A program made the translations under genes and the position numbers. The notes below the pieces were generated by a model. The model did not search any database. It was not told the DNA's origin and worked only from the letters and a program-made list of their open reading frames with translations. Shown piece after piece: positions 24,007-32,338 of a stretch of DNA of 64,000 nt (position 1 is the stretch's first letter; each line of letters starts with the position of its first letter). The stretch covers positions 1 to 64,000 of the forward strand of contig JAEWGM010000008.1 of NCBI GenBank assembly GCA_023388315.1. The letters run 5' to 3'. Source of the DNA: Bacteroidota bacterium. GTDB taxonomy: Bacteria > Bacteroidota > Bacteroidia > Bacteroidales > Dysgonomonadaceae.

Positions 24007-25458
24007 ATGAAACTCAAATACCTCATCATCCTTTTGGTGGTTGCCGCGGCAATATCGGCGCAGGCGCAAAAGACTGAGCCTCTTATCTTGCAAGGACAAT
24101 TAACGAACCATCCCGAGAAAGAACTGTATCTTTTTTCCGATAGTTTAGGGAAATATAAGGCAGATACGTTGCGGCTCGATAGCGAAGGCCGTTTTTACTT
24201 GAAAACATACAACGTGATGTTTCCCCAAAAAGTAAGTATTCGCAACAATCACACGCAGATCAATGATTTTTACGTGGCGCCGGGATACAACCTTACTATT
24301 ACTGCCGATGTAGCGGATTTCCTCACGTCAATAATCACCACTAAAATTACCGGGAAAGGAGCGGGAAGTAACCAGTACCGGGAACTTTACTTCAAGGAAC
24401 TTATTGCCCGGGGCGATTTTACAAGCTGGCATGAAATCACATGTGAAACAACGTTTATAAATCACCTTGAAACCGAGAAAAGGCTGACCGACTCTCTTGA
24501 ACAAGTGGCCTTTAACAGGAGTGTTGAAGAAGACGACCCCTATTTTTCTTTTTTCTCGGAAATGACCCGCTTGGACAACCTGTTCCTGCGCGAATACAAG
24601 AAAATTGCATTTACCAGGATAAACCAAATGAACGCCGGGCAAAGCCGCGAGTTTATCGAGAAACATGCAAATACAAAACTGATGCAAGATGTCAACAACG
24701 AAAACTATTTTATATCAGAAAACTATAAAGCATGGTACGTGAACGAGTACCTGAAGTATTTACTGAAACTCGATTATGAAAAAGATTCCACGTTACTTGC
24801 CAATAACTTCTACAGTATCGAAAAAACAGATGGAACCCTTAAGGGGAAAATACGCGAATACACCTTATACAACAAGCTGTTGGATAAAACTCGCCATGCG
24901 TCGGAAAACTTCCAACAGTTGAATGAAACCAGAGAAAAAGCGGCTCCTTATATAGCGTCCTTTGAAAACGAGTTTTATAAACAACACGTCGGCAACGCGT
25001 TCACGGAGAAGGAAGAATTGCTTTATCGTACACAAAAAGGACAACCCGCACCCTTGTTTACACTAAACAGCGACAATGAAAAAGAATACAGCTTAAGTGA
25101 TTTTAAAGGAAAGGTCGTTTATCTGGATTTATGGGCAAGCTGGTGCGGGCCGTGCCGCGCCGAAATTCCCGCTCTAAAGAAGATTTACGATGTTTTTAAA
25201 AGCAACGACAAGGTGAAAATCATTGGTATAGCCGTAAAGGATGGAAAAAAAGAGTGGCTGAACGCCATAAAACAAGATTCACCGCAATGGTTACAGCTAT
25301 ATGACCACGGCAACACCGTAAGTATGTCATACAATGCAATTGCCATTCCAAAATATGTATTGATTGACAAAAACGGAAATATTGCCAACTTTAACGCGCC
25401 ACGGCCGTCTGATACCGAAAAATTGGTGTCGGAGATAAATAAATTGTTGGAGGAATAA
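24007..25458 (+). CDS. TlpA-like thioredoxin protein with DUF4369-like domain (2 of 4)
   Basis: A 483-residue secreted protein. The signal peptide MKLKYLIILLVVAAAISAQA lacks a lipobox Cys, so unlike its neighbours it is probably released into the periplasm. An N-terminal DUF4369-like part (LILQGQLTNHPEKELYLFSDSLGKY) is followed by about 200 mostly helical residues and a C-terminal thioredoxin domain with LWASWCGPCRAEIPAL and the cis-Pro segment AIPKYVLIDKNG. CGPC is the standard redox pair. Its leader and signal-peptide DNA nearly match those of gene 3, while the mature proteins have diverged strongly. Confidence 0.87.
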   Translation: MKLKYLIILLVVAAAISAQAQKTEPLILQGQLTNHPEKELYLFSDSLGKYKADTLRLDSEGRFYLKTYNVMFPQKVSIRNNHTQINDFYVAPGYNLTITADVADFLTSIITTKITGKGAGSNQYRELYFKELIARGDFTSWHEITCETTFINHLETEKRLTDSLEQVAFNRSVEEDDPYFSFFSEMTRLDNLFLREYKKIAFTRINQMNAGQSREFIEKHANTKLMQDVNNENYFISENYKAWYVNEYLKYLLKLDYEKDSTLLANNFYSIEKTDGTLKGKIREYTLYNKLLDKTRHASENFQQLNETREKAAPYIASFENEFYKQHVGNAFTEKEELLYRTQKGQPAPLFTLNSDNEKEYSLSDFKGKVVYLDLWASWCGPCRAEIPALKKIYDVFKSNDKVKIIGIAVKDGKKEWLNAIKQDSPQWLQLYDHGNTVSMSYNAIAIPKYVLIDKNGNIANFNAPRPSDTEKLVSEINKLLEE

Positions 25459-25491
25459 TGATGACACACAAAGTCATATCAACAACCCGTA

Positions 25492-25512
25492 GAGGCGCAT
25501 TGAATGCGCCTG
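25492..25512 (+). repeat. GTAGAGGCG-type palindrome between TlpA-like genes 2 and 3
   Basis: AGGCGCAT and ATGCGCCT with loop TGA; the outermost pair is mismatched. Same context (CCCGTA before it, AAAACCG after) as the copy at 23939. Confidence 0.83.
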
Positions 25513-25559
25513 AAAACCGAAAACGAAAATAATTTTACACAAAATAGTAAAATCAAACA

Positions 25560-26714
25560 ATGAAACTCAAATACCTCATCATCCTTTTGCTGGTTGCCGC
25601 AGCAACATATGCTTGCTCAAATTCGCAAGCAAAAAACTATACGCTCAACATCACATTTTCCGAAGAACAAGTCGAAGGATGGATTGAAATTCAAAAAGTA
25701 TTTATAGAAGAAGTAGAAAGGTATTCTGCCTACAACAATAACGGAAAATTCACGTTTGAAGGCGAAGCGTCCGATTTTCCCGAAATCTACGCTGTCATTT
25801 ATCCGACAAGAATCGAAGCGCTCTTTCCCATTTTTGTGGAGCCGGGAACGACAAACATCCGCATTGATTTGGATGATAAGGGAATGAAATCAACCGCTAC
25901 CAAAGGGAAAGTAAATAAAGAATACCAACGTTATCGCAACGAACGAGAAAAAAAATACCTGACTAAAATTGAGGAGTTAAACAACCAATTGTCTGCGACG
26001 GACCTGGATGAGTCGGCCAAAGCAACCATTAATCAACAAATTGAAGCATTGTGGGACGAAGCAAGGCAATACGATTTGGCATATATAAAGCGTCATCCGG
26101 CATCTCCGGTATCCCTTTGTGTGCTATGTCAAATTTATCCGATGCTTTCTCCGGAAGAATTGGGAGGCCTGCTTCAAAAATTCCCCGACAAAGCAAAACA
26201 AACGGCCGCGTATAAGATGTTGGAAGACGAGTACACCAACCAAATAGAATTGAAAAACACTACCACAGCCGTTGCCATAGGCTCAAAAGAGGAACCATTG
26301 CCCATCGACCTCAGCGATAAATCGGTTATTGAAGCGCTCGCCCATCAAAATCCCGGCAAAGTAATTTACGTGGATGTATGGGGAACGTGGTGCGGAAACT
26401 GTATCAAAGAATTTCCATCGTCGCACGAATTACAGGAAAAACTGAAGAACGAAGACATTGTTTTCGCCTATGTATGCGTTTGGTCTCTAAAGAATAAATG
26501 GGAAGAGATGATACATCAAGAACAACTCGTGGGACAACACCTTATACTAAACAAAGAGCAACAAGATGCTTTTATTGGCGAGCATTTTGGTAAATCCATC
26601 GCCTTGCCCAAGTATTTGATTATCGACAAGGACGGCACCTTAGTTAGCAAAGACGCGCCAAAGCCCAGCGATGAAAATATTGAAACGATATTGAGGAAGT
26701 TAATTGAGGGATAA
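25560..26714 (+). CDS. TlpA-like thioredoxin lipoprotein (3 of 4)
   Basis: A 384-residue lipoprotein. MKLKYLIILLLVAAATYAC shares its first residues with gene 2, but a Cys has appeared at the cleavage point. A DUF4369-like beta region (KNYTLNITFSEEQVEGWIEIQKVF) and a helical linker precede a thioredoxin domain with VWGTWCGNCIKEFPSS and cis-Pro segment ALPKYLIIDKDG. CGNC is an uncommon active-site variant. It keeps both cysteines, so redox activity is likely; the partner proteins are unknown. It sits in line with the other three genes with palindrome-bearing spacers of about 100 bases. Confidence 0.87.
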   Translation: MKLKYLIILLLVAAATYACSNSQAKNYTLNITFSEEQVEGWIEIQKVFIEEVERYSAYNNNGKFTFEGEASDFPEIYAVIYPTRIEALFPIFVEPGTTNIRIDLDDKGMKSTATKGKVNKEYQRYRNEREKKYLTKIEELNNQLSATDLDESAKATINQQIEALWDEARQYDLAYIKRHPASPVSLCVLCQIYPMLSPEELGGLLQKFPDKAKQTAAYKMLEDEYTNQIELKNTTTAVAIGSKEEPLPIDLSDKSVIEALAHQNPGKVIYVDVWGTWCGNCIKEFPSSHELQEKLKNEDIVFAYVCVWSLKNKWEEMIHQEQLVGQHLILNKEQQDAFIGEHFGKSIALPKYLIIDKDGTLVSKDAPKPSDENIETILRKLIEG

Positions 26715-26750
26715 TGGGTATAACACAACAATCTTTGTTTCACGCTAGTA

Positions 26751-26770
26751 GATGCGCATTGAATGCGCCT
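26751..26770 (+). repeat. degenerate palindrome between TlpA-like genes 3 and 4
   Basis: GCGCAT and ATGCGC with loop TGA, flanked by a mismatch. It is the most decayed member of the set between these genes. Confidence 0.75.
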
Positions 26771-26806
26771 AAAACCTAAAAACTGTTCTTTGAAAAGATA
26801 ATCAAA

Positions 26807-28333
26807 ATGCAATTAAAACTCCTCAAAATTCTATTTTTTTCGCTTATTCTCCCCTTTGTCGCCTGTCACCAACAGAATGAGGGCACACCTCTATTCACAG
26901 GCAAGGAAACCGACCAAGGCGAGAAAGCCATCATCACCGGAAAAATAACCAATCGTGAGGTATATCCGCACGTGAAATGGCTGGAAATAACGCTGCTCGA
27001 TTTCTATGGAAACGAAACCAAACATTCTTCACCCATTTCTGAAGACGGGATGTTTCGTTTTGAAATTTACCCCATTACTACGCGCGAGATTTCGTTTGTA
27101 CCGGTGGAAGACCGCATTGTTATCGCGCCGGGCGACAGCCTGTATATCGAAAAAGATTTCCGGAACATCACACACACCGTTTTCGGCGGAACAAGCGCCG
27201 AGTTGAACAAACACATCAACGCGTTTCGAAACCGTTATTTGGGACGATATAGCCATCCTTATGAGTTGGCGTTTTCGGATTTCAAGAGCGAAGCTAAAAA
27301 GCAATATACCGAAGCGCTGCAACAACTCGCCGCTTTTCAAAAAGAAAATAACACTTCGGAAACGTTTAACGCGTGGGCCGGGAAGCAACTGGCGCTGGAT
27401 TATTACAACACATTGTTCCTATATCCCTATCAGCACACCATCCGCACAAAAAAGGAACTGACGGGCAAAGAGCGGAAAATATATTACGATTTCGTGAAAG
27501 AATTTGAAGAGGGAGTGGATAATTCCATTATCATGGCGGATAACTTTAACGCGGTCAACGCATTTTCGAGATACGTAATAGAAGAAAATTATCCCGAATT
27601 TTCCCCAAAAATAAACAAAGTTCAATCAAAAACCGATCAGTTAATGAGCAAGATTCTTGAAAAAATAAAATCGAGTTCAACAAACGCCTATCTGTCTCAA
27701 TTCACCTTTGCCGGCTTCGTGAATGATATGTATCTGCAGACACATAAAACAGATTGGATTGACAGCAACCGAGTGATTATAAACAAAACGGTTACCGACC
27801 CGTTTCTTCGCGCTACCCTCAATAATCGATACAATCAAGTAAAGGCTTTCAACGTCAATCCGCGCGTCTATTCCGACGTGGTTTTAGGAAAAAATGCCGT
27901 TGAACTACACGGAAGCGGTTCGCTGATAACCGATTCGGCCAATATTGTAAAACATATTCTCGAGTCCAACTCCGGAAAAGTGGTTTATGTGGACATTACC
28001 GCAACATGGTGCGGCCCATGCATGAGGCAAATGCCGTACAGCAAAAAACTTCACGAAGAATTTACAAACATGCCCGTCCTGTTTGTTTACTTATGGTTGG
28101 ACGGAGAAACCGAACGCGGAAAAAATATTATCTCCAATCTTGATCTACCCGGTATTCACATTGCTCTTACCGATAAAGAGTGGCAAGACATCGTAAAGCG
28201 TTTCAACACGGAAAGTGTTATTCCTTATTACCTGCTTTTCGACAAAAACGGCGTAATGGTGGATTTTGGGCTTCATCTAAGGCCGAGCGAGCCCGACACA
28301 AAACAATCAATTGAAAAATTGTTGAGGGAGTAA
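26807..28333 (+). CDS. TlpA-like thioredoxin lipoprotein (4 of 4)
   Basis: A 508-residue lipoprotein with signal MQLKLLKILFFSLILPFVAC. The N-terminal part (AIITGKITNREVYPHVKWLEITLLDF) is a beta domain of the DUF4369 kind, the middle 300 residues are helical, and the C-terminal thioredoxin domain has ITATWCGPCMRQMPYS and VIPYYLLFDKNG (cis-Pro). It is the longest of the four. Its last codons (IEKLLRE, stop) recur as a 27-bp direct repeat 361 bases downstream, after the hairpin cluster. Confidence 0.87.
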   Translation: MQLKLLKILFFSLILPFVACHQQNEGTPLFTGKETDQGEKAIITGKITNREVYPHVKWLEITLLDFYGNETKHSSPISEDGMFRFEIYPITTREISFVPVEDRIVIAPGDSLYIEKDFRNITHTVFGGTSAELNKHINAFRNRYLGRYSHPYELAFSDFKSEAKKQYTEALQQLAAFQKENNTSETFNAWAGKQLALDYYNTLFLYPYQHTIRTKKELTGKERKIYYDFVKEFEEGVDNSIIMADNFNAVNAFSRYVIEENYPEFSPKINKVQSKTDQLMSKILEKIKSSSTNAYLSQFTFAGFVNDMYLQTHKTDWIDSNRVIINKTVTDPFLRATLNNRYNQVKAFNVNPRVYSDVVLGKNAVELHGSGSLITDSANIVKHILESNSGKVVYVDITATWCGPCMRQMPYSKKLHEEFTNMPVLFVYLWLDGETERGKNIISNLDLPGIHIALTDKEWQDIVKRFNTESVIPYYLLFDKNGVMVDFGLHLRPSEPDTKQSIEKLLRE

Positions 28334-28696
28334 AAGAAGTTTTTTATTACACGATTATCCGCAATTATCCCTAACGCCACAAAGTGGCAGAAGAACAAAG
28401 CATAGGGCAACGCCCTATGAGGTAAACCTCCACCTCCATTTAAGCGCTGTAAGCGCGAAAGATTAACTTGCGCTCCTACAGAGCTTATTGGGGATGTTGA
28501 CTAAATTCGTAGGGCGTTGCCCTACGCTATTGTATGATAGGCCTTCAGCCTATGTGTGAAAACCCTTGCTGGAACGACCCTTTCTGCTCGCTCCGCGAAA
28601 CAAAAACAAGCACAGAATGGCGTGAGCCGGGTAGATTTTGGTGGGCATTTATTGCCCAGTGAGGCTTATAATTGAAAAATTGTTGAGGGAGTAAAA
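28309..28696 (+). repeat. 27-bp direct repeat of the TlpA-4 gene end flanking a hairpin cluster
   Basis: The 27 bases from AATTGAAAAATTG to GGGAGTAAAA occur at 28309-28335 (gene end, with its TAA) and again at 28670-28696. The 334 bases between hold five short-loop hairpins: GCCAC-AAA-GTGGC (28376-28388), CATAGGGC-AAC-GCCCTATG (28401-28419), GCGCT-GTA-AGCGC (28444-28456), CGTAGGGC-GTT-GCCCTACG (28508-28526) and ATAGGC-CTTCA-GCCTAT (28537-28553). The block starts with GATTATCCGCA, as in the MITE-like element at 10.96 kb. No gene is supported here. Confidence 0.75.
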
Positions 28697-28743
28697 AAGT
28701 AACAAAAAGCTGATTGGAATAGGTTGTTTTTTTGTATCTGATA

Positions 28744-29001
28744 AATAAGGTAATAAGGTTGCCGTCTCTTTGTAATTCTGTGCTACTAAGGTTTTACCCT
28801 ATAAAATAAGGTTTTGCCAATAAGAAAAAACCGTATATGAATGACCGTATATTTACCCATACTCATTTTGTATTGATAACAAAAGAAGATATTTTTTTAA
28901 ACCACAACTTGTCCCGCTATGCGGATATTCATAAACCTTATTTTTCTTAGCCGACCTTAGTAGAAAAGGAGAAATATAATAAAAAACCTTATTACCTTAT
29001 T
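28744..29001. repeat. 258-bp AT-rich segment bounded by 17-bp inverted repeats
   Basis: AATAAGGTAATAAGGTT (28744-28760) and its exact complement (28985-29001) bound a segment that also contains AATAAGGTTTTGCC and AACCTTATTTTTC inside. The AAGGT motif recurs in both directions. There is no coding frame. It lies between the convergent ends of the TlpA cluster and the MFS gene. Confidence 0.6.
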
Positions 29002-29038
29002 ATTTTCAATACCTTATAAACGTTTAAGAATTTACATC

Positions 29039-30220
29039 TTACGCCACCTCCGAAGAAGGATTTCCTGCATTTGCCCTCCTATATCGTGGCAACGTAACCG
29101 TGAAGAAAACCACCAACGCGAGGCATTGAATGGCTGCCGATACATAAAACGTGCCGGCGTATCCCACTACATCGATGAGCGCGCCAAAAAGAAGCATGCC
29201 CAACCCCACACCCGAATCGAAAAACATCAGGTACGTGGAGTTTGCGGCGCCGCGCTTTTCGGGCGCGACATTGTTGTTGGCCATCGCTTGAAAGGTGGGC
29301 GAAATAACGCCAAACCCAAAACCCAAGACAATGGCCGAGAAGTGAAAACCCGCAGGTGTTGAAAAGAAGCCGATACACAACAATCCGGTAATCAAAAGCG
29401 AAATACCGGCGAGCGTTACGTTACGGGGGCCAAATTTATCGAAAGTGCGTCCGCTCAACACGCGGGAAACGGCAAGCGAAACGGCCATCAGCAAGAAAAA
29501 CGTTCCGCCATTTATCACGCCAATCTCTCTTCCGTAAAGCGCCACAAACGAAATAATTCCGCCATAGGGAATTTGGGTAAGCATCACGTTAAAGGAAACC
29601 GGAACGGCTTTTTTCTCGAACATCGATTTTATACCAAACCGCCTTTTCAACTTCTTGTTTTTGGGCGCATTAAGCAGCAGTACCAGCAAAAAGCCCACCG
29701 CGCAAAAGCCTACGGCTGCATAAAACAATTGATTGTATCCCGCTTGTTTGGAAATCATTACCGCCAGCATCGGCCCAATGGCCATGGCCACATTCCTGGA
29801 AAGTCCGAAGATGCCCAGCCCCTCTCCTTTTCGTTTCTCGGGCACCAAATCCACCGCCAGCGTATAGGCCGCCGTGTTAATGGAACCCCACGTTAATCCG
29901 TGAAAAAACCGGAGCGCAAGCAAAAACGCAAAAGATACTGCGATGGGATATCCCAAAAACGTCAACGAGAACAGCACGAACGACACCGCGTAAACCGTAT
30001 ATCGGTTCAACCCATCGAGCAAATATCCGGCAAAGGGGCGCATTAAAATGGCGGATATGGTAAAAGCAAACATCACCATCCCGATTTCGTTTTTCCCCGA
30101 CCCGAACGTGTCCGCCATAAATAACGCCATCACCGGCGTCATAAAATAAAAGGCAATTGCCATTAAGAGGTTTGCCGTGGTCAGAAACAAAAAGTCTCTG
30201 GTAAGTATCTTCTCTTTCAT
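29039..30220 (-). CDS. major facilitator superfamily transporter
   Basis: A 393-residue membrane protein with about 12 helices. RPFAGYLLDGLNRYTVY in the loop after helix 2 matches the MFS motif A region, and PEKRKGEGLGIFGLSRNVAMAIGPMLAV resembles the drug-efflux (DHA1-like) subgroup. Residues 195-215 form a basic central loop (KNKKLKRRFGIKSMFEKKAV). The substrate is unknown; multidrug or metabolite efflux is possible. It is transcribed alone and divergent from the FrnE-like gene. A TATTTTTG -7 match at 30285-30292 could be its promoter. Confidence 0.88.
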   Translation of the reverse strand: MKEKILTRDFLFLTTANLLMAIAFYFMTPVMALFMADTFGSGKNEIGMVMFAFTISAILMRPFAGYLLDGLNRYTVYAVSFVLFSLTFLGYPIAVSFAFLLALRFFHGLTWGSINTAAYTLAVDLVPEKRKGEGLGIFGLSRNVAMAIGPMLAVMISKQAGYNQLFYAAVGFCAVGFLLVLLLNAPKNKKLKRRFGIKSMFEKKAVPVSFNVMLTQIPYGGIISFVALYGREIGVINGGTFFLLMAVSLAVSRVLSGRTFDKFGPRNVTLAGISLLITGLLCIGFFSTPAGFHFSAIVLGFGFGVISPTFQAMANNNVAPEKRGAANSTYLMFFDSGVGLGMLLFGALIDVVGYAGTFYVSAAIQCLALVVFFTVTLPRYRRANAGNPSSEVA

Positions 30221-30385
30221 TTTATCGTTATTAATAATGTAGTGGGATAAACAAAAAACGAGGTTGGTTGTTTAAAAAGAACTGCAAAAATAATCATTTA
30301 ACAGCAAAAAGCAACAACTAAAAAGCGAAAGGTGGCGGGATATTTAACCGTCAGACCCGGGGCATAATTAAATATAAAAAATCAA

Positions 30386-31099
30386 ATGAAAGTAGAAGTT
30401 TGGACAGATATTATGTGTCCGTATTGTTATATCGGGAAAATCCATTACGAAAAAGCGCTTCGCCAATTCGATCACGCCAACGAACTGGAAGTGGAATGGA
30501 AAGCATTTCAATTGAACACCGACCTGCCCGACAAGGGAAAAGGTTATCCCGTAACGGAATACCTCACCAAAACCGCGGGAATGGACGAGGCATACATTGA
30601 GCAGATGTTCAGCAACTTAGACAAAATGGCGGCCGAAGCAGGCATTACCAACAATTTGCGAAATGCCATCGCGGCCAACACGCGCGACGCGCACCGATTG
30701 ATAAAACTCGCCGCCAAACGGGGATTCGATTCCGCCGTGTTGGCCAAACTCTCGAAAGCTTATTTTGAAGATGCGGAAGATTACAGCGACCACGAAGTGC
30801 TGGTGCGCATTGGCAAAGACGCGGGGTTGGAGGAAGACGAAATCAGACAGATGCTCAACAGCGACGATTTTATATACGAAATTAAACAAGATATGCAGGA
30901 AGCCGCCAATTTGGGTTTCGATACGGTTCCCACGTTTCTGTTCGACCGTCGCCAAGCCATTGTGGGCGCGGAAACCGTTGAACTGTTTCTGGATGTGATG
31001 AACCGTGCCTACAACGATTGGAAGAAACACACATCGAAAGATGGTTTGGATGTTCAAAAAGGAAAATCGTGCGCCGCGGACGGAACATGTGAAATTTAG
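30386..31099 (+). CDS. FrnE-like DsbA-family oxidoreductase
   Basis: A 237-residue protein with no signal peptide, so cytoplasmic. The thioredoxin fold starts at once (MKVEVWTDIMCPYCYIG, Cys11-Pro-Tyr-Cys14), followed by the helical insert typical of FrnE/2-hydroxychromene isomerase-type DsbA proteins (NAIAANTRDAHRLIKLA) and the cis-Pro strand TVPTFLFDRRQAIVGAE. The C-terminus SCAADGTCEI carries two more cysteines, a pattern known in FrnE-like proteins. Likely role: thiol-disulfide exchange in the cytosol, possibly under oxidative stress. A palindrome pair starts just after the stop. Confidence 0.9.
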   Translation: MKVEVWTDIMCPYCYIGKIHYEKALRQFDHANELEVEWKAFQLNTDLPDKGKGYPVTEYLTKTAGMDEAYIEQMFSNLDKMAAEAGITNNLRNAIAANTRDAHRLIKLAAKRGFDSAVLAKLSKAYFEDAEDYSDHEVLVRIGKDAGLEEDEIRQMLNSDDFIYEIKQDMQEAANLGFDTVPTFLFDRRQAIVGAETVELFLDVMNRAYNDWKKHTSKDGLDVQKGKSCAADGTCEI

Positions 31100-31156
31100 G
31101 GTGCCGGCACCGTAGAGACGTTGCATGCAACGTCTCAGCATGCAACGTCTCTACGG
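31100..31156 (+). repeat. nested palindromes between the FrnE-like and GNAT genes
   Basis: GTGCCGGCAC (31101-31110) is followed by a perfect 22-base palindrome with arms GAGACGTTGCA (31115-31136) and then a further inverted copy ending CGTCTCTACGG (31156). The outer arms start CCGTAGAGACG. It is a member of the GTAGAGACG family. A longer GNAT reading frame starting at 31121 would translate through it and is rejected. Confidence 0.85.
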
Positions 31157-31177
31157 ATTAAAAAACAAAAACAAAAA

Positions 31178-31717
31178 ATGGAATTTGTAGAAATAAAAGA
31201 AAACGATACGCATCGCTGGGAAAAAGTTTGGAAATTGTATGAAGATAGCTTTCCCCTTGCCGAAAGGCGAAGGAAAGAAGACCACCTGCGGGCAGCTGAA
31301 AATCCGCTTTTCTTTCCGCTATCGGCTTGGGAAGGAAATGAATTGGTAGGAATTTTGTTTTATTGGGAATGGGATTCCTATCGGTATTTAGAATATTTAG
31401 CCGTTAACCCCGATATTCGTTCACGCGGCCATGGATCAGAATTATTGCGTTATTTGCGCGACTCGGAACACACCATTATTCTGGAAATTGACCCGCTTAT
31501 CAACGAATTATCGGTTCGTCGGTTGCAATTTTACGAAAGAGCCGGCTTCACGCTCACGCCCTATCGCTTTGTGCATCTGCCTTATCGGAAAGAAGCTCAA
31601 CCGCAAGAACTGCTTATTCTCAGCTATCCGAAAATGATTACCAAAGAACAGCACAACGATTTCTTGCGCTTTGTGGATGAAGAGGTAATACTGTATTGCG
31701 AAAGCAACGAGGCGTAG
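31178..31717 (+). CDS. GNAT-family N-acetyltransferase
   Basis: A 179-residue protein from ATG 31178 (MEFVEIKENDTHRWEKVW). The acetyl-CoA-binding motif A is seen as YLEYLAVNPDIRSRGHGSELLRYL (RxxGxG within SRGHGS), with upstream strands HLRAAENPLFFPLSAW and GILFYWEWD. Motif B includes QFYERAGFTLTPY. The substrate is unknown. The longer frame from 31121 adds 19 residues encoded by the palindromic repeat and is not credible. It is probably co-transcribed with the FrnE-like gene. Confidence 0.87.
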   Translation: MEFVEIKENDTHRWEKVWKLYEDSFPLAERRRKEDHLRAAENPLFFPLSAWEGNELVGILFYWEWDSYRYLEYLAVNPDIRSRGHGSELLRYLRDSEHTIILEIDPLINELSVRRLQFYERAGFTLTPYRFVHLPYRKEAQPQELLILSYPKMITKEQHNDFLRFVDEEVILYCESNEA

Positions 31718-31836
31718 AACAACGGACGGCACGTGGCTATCAACCCGCCTTTGGTTTCGATAAAGAAAAATAACCTATCGGGGAACCCCGATAAATGATA
31801 ACGACAAAAAATTACAGCAACAAATTAAACAAACGT

Positions 31837-32247
31837 ATGAAAAAGAACAATTTTACATTTGCCAACACATTGGCAGCCGTACTGTTTGTCGGCATTCTGC
31901 TCCTTTCTTGCAGTAAAGAGAGCCCCGAAAACGTTACCACGAAATTTAAAGCAACCGATTTTGAGATTGTGCAGGTGGAGTTCTTGGAAAAAAATCCCGG
32001 CCTCATTCAAGTGCATTGCAATGTGAGAAACAAAACAAATCGCGATTACAAAGAAAGCATCGAAAACGGTTATTTTGAAATATACTACAAAGCAAAAGGA
32101 TCGGACGGCGCGTGGTACGATAATGCAGAGAATGTGCCCAATTTAAATGCGGGCGCTTCTTTCGGAAGAGAGTTGATAATAAATCCACCTAACGGCATAA
32201 ACTTAGACGTCAATACATTTACGTATGAAGTAAGAGCTAAAAAATAA
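31837..32247 (+). CDS. small lipoprotein of unknown function
   Basis: A 136-residue protein from ATG 31837 (MKKNNFTFANTLAAVLFVGILLLSC), a type II signal peptide with the lipobox LLSC. The mature part has a beta-sandwich-like pattern (FEIVQVEFLEKNPGLIQVHCNVRNKTNRDYKE split over two strands, then GYFEIYYKAKGSDGAWYDNAENVPNLNAGASF), reminiscent of domains found in FxLYD-like proteins, though I cannot assign a family. A frame starting at 31795 adds 14 residues before the signal and is unlikely. A weak terminator follows. Confidence 0.75.
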   Translation: MKKNNFTFANTLAAVLFVGILLLSCSKESPENVTTKFKATDFEIVQVEFLEKNPGLIQVHCNVRNKTNRDYKESIENGYFEIYYKAKGSDGAWYDNAENVPNLNAGASFGRELIINPPNGINLDVNTFTYEVRAKK

Positions 32248-32260
32248 CCAAACAACCAAC

Positions 32261-32290
32261 CAGGGGCAACGTTTCCCTGCCTTATTTTTG
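32261..32290 (+). terminator. possible terminator after the lipoprotein gene
   Basis: CAGGG (32261-32265) pairs with CCCTG (32275-32279), followed by CCTTATTTTTG. The short stem makes this a modest call. Confidence 0.45.
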
Positions 32291-32338
32291 TGGTTTTAAT
32301 GCACCTTCTCCTCCAAACCATCGGAGAGAAACGGGAAA

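Noticed and set aside
28670..28696. short remnant gene encoding VRLIIEKLLRE
   Set aside because: Only about a dozen codons remain in frame; kept as a direct-repeat observation rather than a gene.
31121..31177. longer GNAT start
   Set aside because: The added residues are encoded by a palindromic repeat; ATG 31178 has a normal A-rich leader.
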